Of a DNA stretch of 64,000 nt, positions 60,167 through 64,000 are shown one piece after another (positions within the stretch are counted from its first letter, which is position 1; each line of letters starts with the position of its first letter). The translations under genes were made by a program, and so were the position numbers. Source of the DNA: VRUE01 sp045805805 (GTDB lineage Bacteria; Actinomycetota; Thermoleophilia; Solirubrobacterales; 70-9); assembly GCA_045805805.1 (NCBI GenBank), contig JBJMKO010000049.1:46596-110595 (forward strand), written 5' to 3'. A model generated the notes under the pieces. That model saw only the letters and a list, made by a program, of their open reading frames with translations, had not been told where the DNA came from and did no database searches.

Positions 60167-62354
60167 ACCCCGCGGTAACGCCGCCCCCGGTAGCGGGCGC
60201 AGCAGGTTCGCCCGGCGCTGGTTCAGCCGCTTCGGGTTCGACAGGTTCGGGTGCCGGTTCCGTCGGTTCGCTCGCTTCGGGTTCGGAGGATTCGACTTCG
60301 GGTTCGGAGGCCGCCGGCGGTACGTAGGTCGGGCCGGATCCGGAAGACGAGCCGCCGCGCTTGCCTTCCTTCGCTTCGCCTTCGCGTTCAGCCTTGATCT
60401 CCTCCCAGGCCGAGATCACGCTGGCCCAGATCAGTGCCGGGAATGTGCCGCCCATCACCGGGCCGCCGTTGTAGAGCGTCGTCATCGGGGTCGTCGTATC
60501 GGCGTAGCCGACCCAGACACAGGCGGTCACTTCGTCTTCGATGCCGCCGCAGAACCAGGCGTCGCCGTTGTTCTCGGTAGTTCCGGTCTTGCCCCACTGG
60601 CCGGAGGCACCGATGTTGGCATGGGTGCCGGTGCCGCTCGAGACAACCGTTTCGAGGATGCTCTTCGCTTCTTCGGCCACGCCTTCGGGAATGACTTGAG
60701 TGTGGATCGAGTCGTTGTCGCCGCCCTTGATCGTCTGGCCGTCCTGGTCGGTTACCTGGGTGTAGGCGACGGGACTGTCGCCCGGCCGTGGCGCCAGCCT
60801 GCCGCTGACCCGGTCGCCGTTGTTGCCGATCGTGGAGTAGGCGTAGGTCCAGCCCAGGGGCGTGACGCCCACTTCGAGCCCGCCGAGCACCATCGAGGGG
60901 TTGGTCGAGATCGGGTCCTGGTAGCCGGCCTTGTGGATCGTCGCCGCGATCGAGTGGGTGCGGTCCTGAATCGTCTTGCCTTCCAGCGCCTCGAGGCCAA
61001 GCTGTGCGTAGATCGAGTTATCCGAGTAAGTCGTCGCGCAGACGATGTCGCAGGAGCCGAGGTAGGAGTCCTCATCGTTGTTGACTTCGAAGACTTCCTG
61101 GTTTTGCTTTCCAAAGTGGATGTATTGCGGGGCGGATTCGAATGTCGTGTAGGGCGAAATTCCCTCTTCCAGCGCCGTGATCAGCGTGAAGGGCTTGATC
61201 GAGGAGCCGGGCTGGCGGTGGCCCTGGGTGGCGAGGTTGAAGGGCTTGGTTTCGAAGTTCGGCCCACCGACCATCGCCTTGACCCCGGCGTTGTGGTTGT
61301 CGAGCACGACCACCGATGCGGTCGCGGGGGAGTAGCCGAGGTATGAGTTGACCGCTTCTTCGGCGGCGCCCTGGAGGCGCAGGTCGAGCGTCGACTTGAC
61401 CTTGAGGCCGCCGAAGAAGGCCTTGGCGGCACCGTAGCGGTCGACCAGTTGCTGGCGCAGCCAGGCGGTGAAGTAGGGGGCCTTCGAGTCGAGCTTGGGC
61501 GGCTCGACGTCGGCGGGGGCGGGCAGGGCCTGCTGGCGGCCTTCCTCAAACTGTTCTTGCGTTATGTAGCCCTGCTCGTACATCTTTTCGAGCACGATGT
61601 TGCGCCGCATCAGCGAGTTTTCGGGATAGATCTTGGGGTCGTAGGCGGAGGGCGAGGCGATCAAGGCCGCCAGCGTCGCTGCCTCCCACGGCTCCAGCAC
61701 CGACGCGCAGGGCTCCGTCGTGGTGCCGCAGCCGGGGTGCGCCTTGCCGAAATAGGTGCGGGCTGCGGCCTCGATTCCGTAAGCGCCCTCGCCGAAGTAG
61801 ATCGTGTTCAGGTACTCGGTGAGGATTTTGTCCTTGGTCCAGTGGCGCTCGAGCCGGTAGGCGAGTGCCGCCTCGCGGAACTTCTCGAAGACCGTGCGGC
61901 TGCCTTCCGCTTCCAGCGCGTTCTTGACGAACTGCTCGGTGATCGTCGAGGCGCCTTGGGCGGCGCTCTGGCTGAGCACGTCCTTGACCAAGGCGCGGGC
62001 AATGCCCTGGAAGTCGACGCCGTTGTGTTCGTAGAAGCGCGAGTCCTCGATCGAGACGACTGCGTTCTTGATGTTCGGGGAGATCTGCCCCGAGGTGAGC
62101 AGGATCTTGTTCTGGTCGCTGGTCAGCGTGCCGATCGGCTCGCCCGAGGCGTCGTAGACCTCGCTGTTCTTCGCCGCCTTGTACTGGGCGAAGTTGTAGA
62201 TCGCCGGCAGGTCCCGCGAGACAGCGGCCATCATCCCGAAGATCATCGAGACCAGCCCCAGCACGCCAAGCCCCAGCACAACGAAGAGGATGCGTAGCTT
62301 CTTGAGGCGCGGCTTGCTGCGTTCGCCCGCCAAGAGAGTGCGGCAGTCTAGCAT
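60165..62354 (-). CDS. Class A penicillin-binding protein (transglycosylase/transpeptidase)
   Basis: A 729-residue bifunctional peptidoglycan synthase. One N-terminal membrane anchor (FVVLGLGVLGLVSMIFGMM); transglycosylase domain with the catalytic Glu in SIEDSRFYEHNGVD near residue 100; transpeptidase domain with SxxK in PGSSIKPF near residue 385, SxN in YSDNSIY and KTG in GKTGTT. The C-terminal ~75 residues are a Pro/Glu/Ser-rich repeat tail. Start ATG 62354, 7 bases from the divergent tyrS start. Confidence 0.93.
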   Translation of the reverse strand: MLDCRTLLAGERSKPRLKKLRILFVVLGLGVLGLVSMIFGMMAAVSRDLPAIYNFAQYKAAKNSEVYDASGEPIGTLTSDQNKILLTSGQISPNIKNAVVSIEDSRFYEHNGVDFQGIARALVKDVLSQSAAQGASTITEQFVKNALEAEGSRTVFEKFREAALAYRLERHWTKDKILTEYLNTIYFGEGAYGIEAAARTYFGKAHPGCGTTTEPCASVLEPWEAATLAALIASPSAYDPKIYPENSLMRRNIVLEKMYEQGYITQEQFEEGRQQALPAPADVEPPKLDSKAPYFTAWLRQQLVDRYGAAKAFFGGLKVKSTLDLRLQGAAEEAVNSYLGYSPATASVVVLDNHNAGVKAMVGGPNFETKPFNLATQGHRQPGSSIKPFTLITALEEGISPYTTFESAPQYIHFGKQNQEVFEVNNDEDSYLGSCDIVCATTYSDNSIYAQLGLEALEGKTIQDRTHSIAATIHKAGYQDPISTNPSMVLGGLEVGVTPLGWTYAYSTIGNNGDRVSGRLAPRPGDSPVAYTQVTDQDGQTIKGGDNDSIHTQVIPEGVAEEAKSILETVVSSGTGTHANIGASGQWGKTGTTENNGDAWFCGGIEDEVTACVWVGYADTTTPMTTLYNGGPVMGGTFPALIWASVISAWEEIKAEREGEAKEGKRGGSSSGSGPTYVPPAASEPEVESSEPEASEPTEPAPEPVEPEAAEPAPGEPAAPATGGGVTAG

Positions 62355-62361
62355 TGCCGCC

Positions 62362-63525
62362 ATGGCGGATCTGACGCGCAACGCTGTCGACGTTCTGCCG
62401 GCCGGGATGCTCGAGGAGCAGCTCGCGGCCGGGCGGCCGCTGCGCGTGAAGCTGGGGATCGATCCGACCACGCCCGACATCCACCTCGGCCACACGGTCG
62501 TGCTGGAGAAGCTGCGCGAGTTCCAGGACGCCGGCCACCAGGTCGTCTTGATCGTCGGCGACTTCACCGCGCGGGTCGGCGATCCGAGCGGCCGCTCCGC
62601 CCAGCGGCCGCTCCCGTCCCCCGAGGAGATCGAGGCCAACGCCGCCACCTACCAGGAGCAGGCGTTCAAGGTGCTCGACCGCGAGCGCACCGAGGTCCGC
62701 TTCAACAGCGAGTGGCTGCGGATGCCCCCGGAGGATCTGCTCGGCCTCTTGGCCCAGACCACCGTGGCCCGCCTGATCGAGCGCGACGACTTCCAGAAGC
62801 GCCTCGCCGCCGGCGTCCCGATCGCCGCGCTGGAGCTGCTCTATCCCCTGCTGCAGGGCTACGACTCCGTCGCGGTCGAGGCCGACGTCGAGCTGGGGGG
62901 GACCGACCAGAAGTTCAACCTGCTCTTCGGCCGCGACATCCAGGCCGCTTACGGCCAGAAACCGCAGTCGATCCTGACGATGCCGATCCTGGTCGGGACC
63001 GATGGCGTCCAGAAGATGAGCAAGTCGCTGGGCAACTACATCGGCGTCATCGAGGCACCGGAGGAGATCTTCGGCAAGACGATGCGGATCCCCGACGAGG
63101 CGATGCCCGAGTACTACCGGCTCGTCCTAGGCGCCGAGCCCGACGCGGCGTTGCCGCCCAACGAGGCCAAGCGGGCCCTGGCCCGCGGCATCGTCGAGCG
63201 CTTCCACGACGCCCCCGCGGCGGCGTTGGCCGAGGAGCATTTCAACCGCCTCTTCGTCGAGCGCCAGGCACCGGACGAGGTCGAGGAGCTCGACTTGACC
63301 CCCTTCCTCGGCGACGACGGCGAGGACGTCCACCTGCCGATGCTGATGGCCGGCGCCTTCGAGATCAGCTCCAGCGAGGCACGCCGCCTGATCGGCCAGG
63401 GGGGCGCAAAGCTCGACGGGGAGCCGATTCCGGCTGATACCCTGGACCTTGCTCCGGACGCGCTGGACGGGCGCGTGCTGCAGGTCGGCAAGCGCCGCTT
63501 CCGCCGCCTGCGTGCCCCCGCCTGA
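62362..63525 (+). CDS. tyrS: Tyrosine--tRNA ligase
   Basis: A 387-residue class I synthetase. HLGH (residues 41-44) and KMSKS near residue 219 are intact; a C-terminal S4 RNA-binding domain (EISSSEARRLIGQGGAKLDGEPI) follows. The size and HLGH motif fit the TyrRZ-like bacterial group. A TAGCAT lies 7 bases ahead of the ATG, which overlaps the start region of the divergent penicillin-binding protein gene. The rRNA promoter follows its stop closely. Confidence 0.95.
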   Translation: MADLTRNAVDVLPAGMLEEQLAAGRPLRVKLGIDPTTPDIHLGHTVVLEKLREFQDAGHQVVLIVGDFTARVGDPSGRSAQRPLPSPEEIEANAATYQEQAFKVLDRERTEVRFNSEWLRMPPEDLLGLLAQTTVARLIERDDFQKRLAAGVPIAALELLYPLLQGYDSVAVEADVELGGTDQKFNLLFGRDIQAAYGQKPQSILTMPILVGTDGVQKMSKSLGNYIGVIEAPEEIFGKTMRIPDEAMPEYYRLVLGAEPDAALPPNEAKRALARGIVERFHDAPAAALAEEHFNRLFVERQAPDEVEELDLTPFLGDDGEDVHLPMLMAGAFEISSSEARRLIGQGGAKLDGEPIPADTLDLAPDALDGRVLQVGKRRFRRLRAPA

Positions 63526-63554
63526 GGGGGCTAGGCAAACCGCCGCCGCAGCGC

Positions 63555-63560
63555 TATACT
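63555..63560 (+). promoter_or_regulatory. Putative -10 box of the rRNA operon
   Basis: TATACT, the closest match to a consensus -10 in this region, lies 29 bases after the tyrS stop and about 260 bases before the 16S start. The -35 is not clear. Other promoters may exist further downstream in the leader. Confidence 0.5.
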
Positions 63561-63639
63561 CCTTCGTCCTTCTGGGCAAGGCCTGGTGCCTGGCCCATGC
63601 GTGAAGAGCGACGAGTCCCGTCGACAAGGCGCAGCGGTC

Positions 63640-63657
63640 TTTGAAAACTGAGCAGCG
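63640..63657 (+). promoter_or_regulatory. boxA-like antitermination/leader motif
   Basis: TTTGAAAACTGAGCAGCG resembles the conserved leader sequence found upstream of many 16S genes in Gram-positive bacteria. It is followed by a GCGGACA-TTCG-TGTCCGT hairpin (about 63665-63684). Confidence 0.5.
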
Positions 63658-63741
63658 TGCACCCCGCGGACATTCGTGTCCGTGGGATGTTTGAGCCCGA
63701 TCCACTCGGTGCGCCAGCGCGCCGGGTGGTCTGATTTACCC

Positions 63742-63797
63742 GTCATGCCGGTCGCCGAGTATGTGTACCCGGCGATTTGCAATTTGCCAGGCATGAC
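63742..63797 (+). other. Left processing stem of the pre-16S leader
   Basis: GTCATGCC at 63742-63749 pairs with GGCATGAC at 63790-63797, with an inner TCGCCG/CGGCGA stem. It lies about 25 bases before the mature 16S start and could be a local leader hairpin involved in processing. Confidence 0.45.
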
Positions 63798-63819
63798 AGC
63801 TCTCTGTAAGAAGTACCTT

Positions 63820-64000
63820 CACGGAGAGTTTGATCCTGGCTCAGGACGAACGCTGGCGGCGTGCTTAACACATGCAAGTGGTGCGACGAACCAGGGCTTG
63901 CCCTGGGGCAAAGCCGCGAACGGGTGAGTAACACGTGAGTAACCTGCCCCGATGACCGGGACAACCCGAGGAAACTCGGGCTAATACCGGATGTGGCGCA
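63820..64000 (+). rRNA. rrs: 16S ribosomal RNA (5' end, partial)
   Basis: AGAGTTTGATCCTGGCTCAG at 63825 is the universal site at E. coli positions 8-27, followed by the usual GACGAACGCTGGCGGCGTGC and later CGGGTGAGTAACACGTGAG. The mature start is estimated near 63818-63820. The gene runs off the right edge, with only ~180 of ~1,500 bases present. The signature fits a deep-branching actinobacterium. Confidence 0.97.

Noticed and set aside
60264..60330. A repeat element in the penicillin-binding protein 3' end
   Set aside because: The GGTTCG/GGCTTCG-type repetition encodes the Glu-Pro-Glu-rich tail and is coding low complexity.

Overview
This 64-kb window is GC-rich chromosomal DNA, densely coding, with many GTG starts and 1-4 base gene overlaps. 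The first ~180 bases of a 16S rRNA gene at the right end, together with the gene content (CymR-like Rrf2 regulator, mycobacterial-type SerC, long SerA, very many regulators and membrane glycosyltransferases), suggest a deep-branching actinobacterium, most likely Thermoleophilia/Solirubrobacterales. That placement is an inference; no database was searched.

Layout. 1-13.8 kb: tail of an unidentified gene, a Cys-rich small protein, an acyl-CoA dehydrogenase, nfo, a degenerate tRNA-like sequence, cupin-gltX, an HDOD-LuxR protein and a convergent response regulator, a CymR-like Rrf2 regulator near cysK-cysE, a lipoprotein, pcrA-folD and a Pro-tailed membrane protein. 13.9-17.1 kb: gatC-gatA-gatB. 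17,431-20,937: an IS1595-type transposon of 3,507 bp with 23-24 bp inverted repeats, an 8-bp target duplication, a transposase and five passenger genes. 21-29 kb: type II NADH dehydrogenase, a zinc-ribbon membrane protein, a PQQ-type sugar dehydrogenase, three polyprenol/membrane glycosyltransferases and a SQD1-like epimerase. 29.3-42.5 kb: ilvB-ilvN, ilvC and an almost complete menaquinone set (menF, menD, menC, menA, menB, menE). 43-48 kb: cupin, serC-serA, quinone oxidoreductase, an RTX-like secreted protein and relics of an MFS transporter and of leuA. 48.6-56.9 kb: an AbiEi/DUF559 protein, an XRE-cupin regulator, leuC-leuD-tam-leuB, ilvE and cimA. 56.9-64 kb: DegT-type aminotransferase, argH, a 3-methyladenine glycosylase, a class A penicillin-binding protein, tyrS and the rRNA promoter, leader and 16S start.

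Together the genes cover most branched-chain amino acid synthesis (IlvB/N/C/E, LeuB/C/D, CimA), serine-to-cysteine synthesis (SerA, SerC, CysE, CysK), and respiratory quinone production with an NADH:quinone entry enzyme (Ndh).

The most unusual thing is not a gene. Many genes are followed, within about 15 bases of the stop codon or overlapping it, by long near-perfect palindromes that fall into at least five families. Two families (A, three copies; B, two inverted copies) keep the interior sequence and change the outer arms, yet the arms stay perfectly complementary at each locus. Three families (C, E and D) keep the ends and change the inner stem, again with complementarity preserved. Family D has one copy inside a coding region. 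This looks like a system of folded 3'-end elements or non-autonomous mobile palindromes and is the best candidate here for something undescribed.
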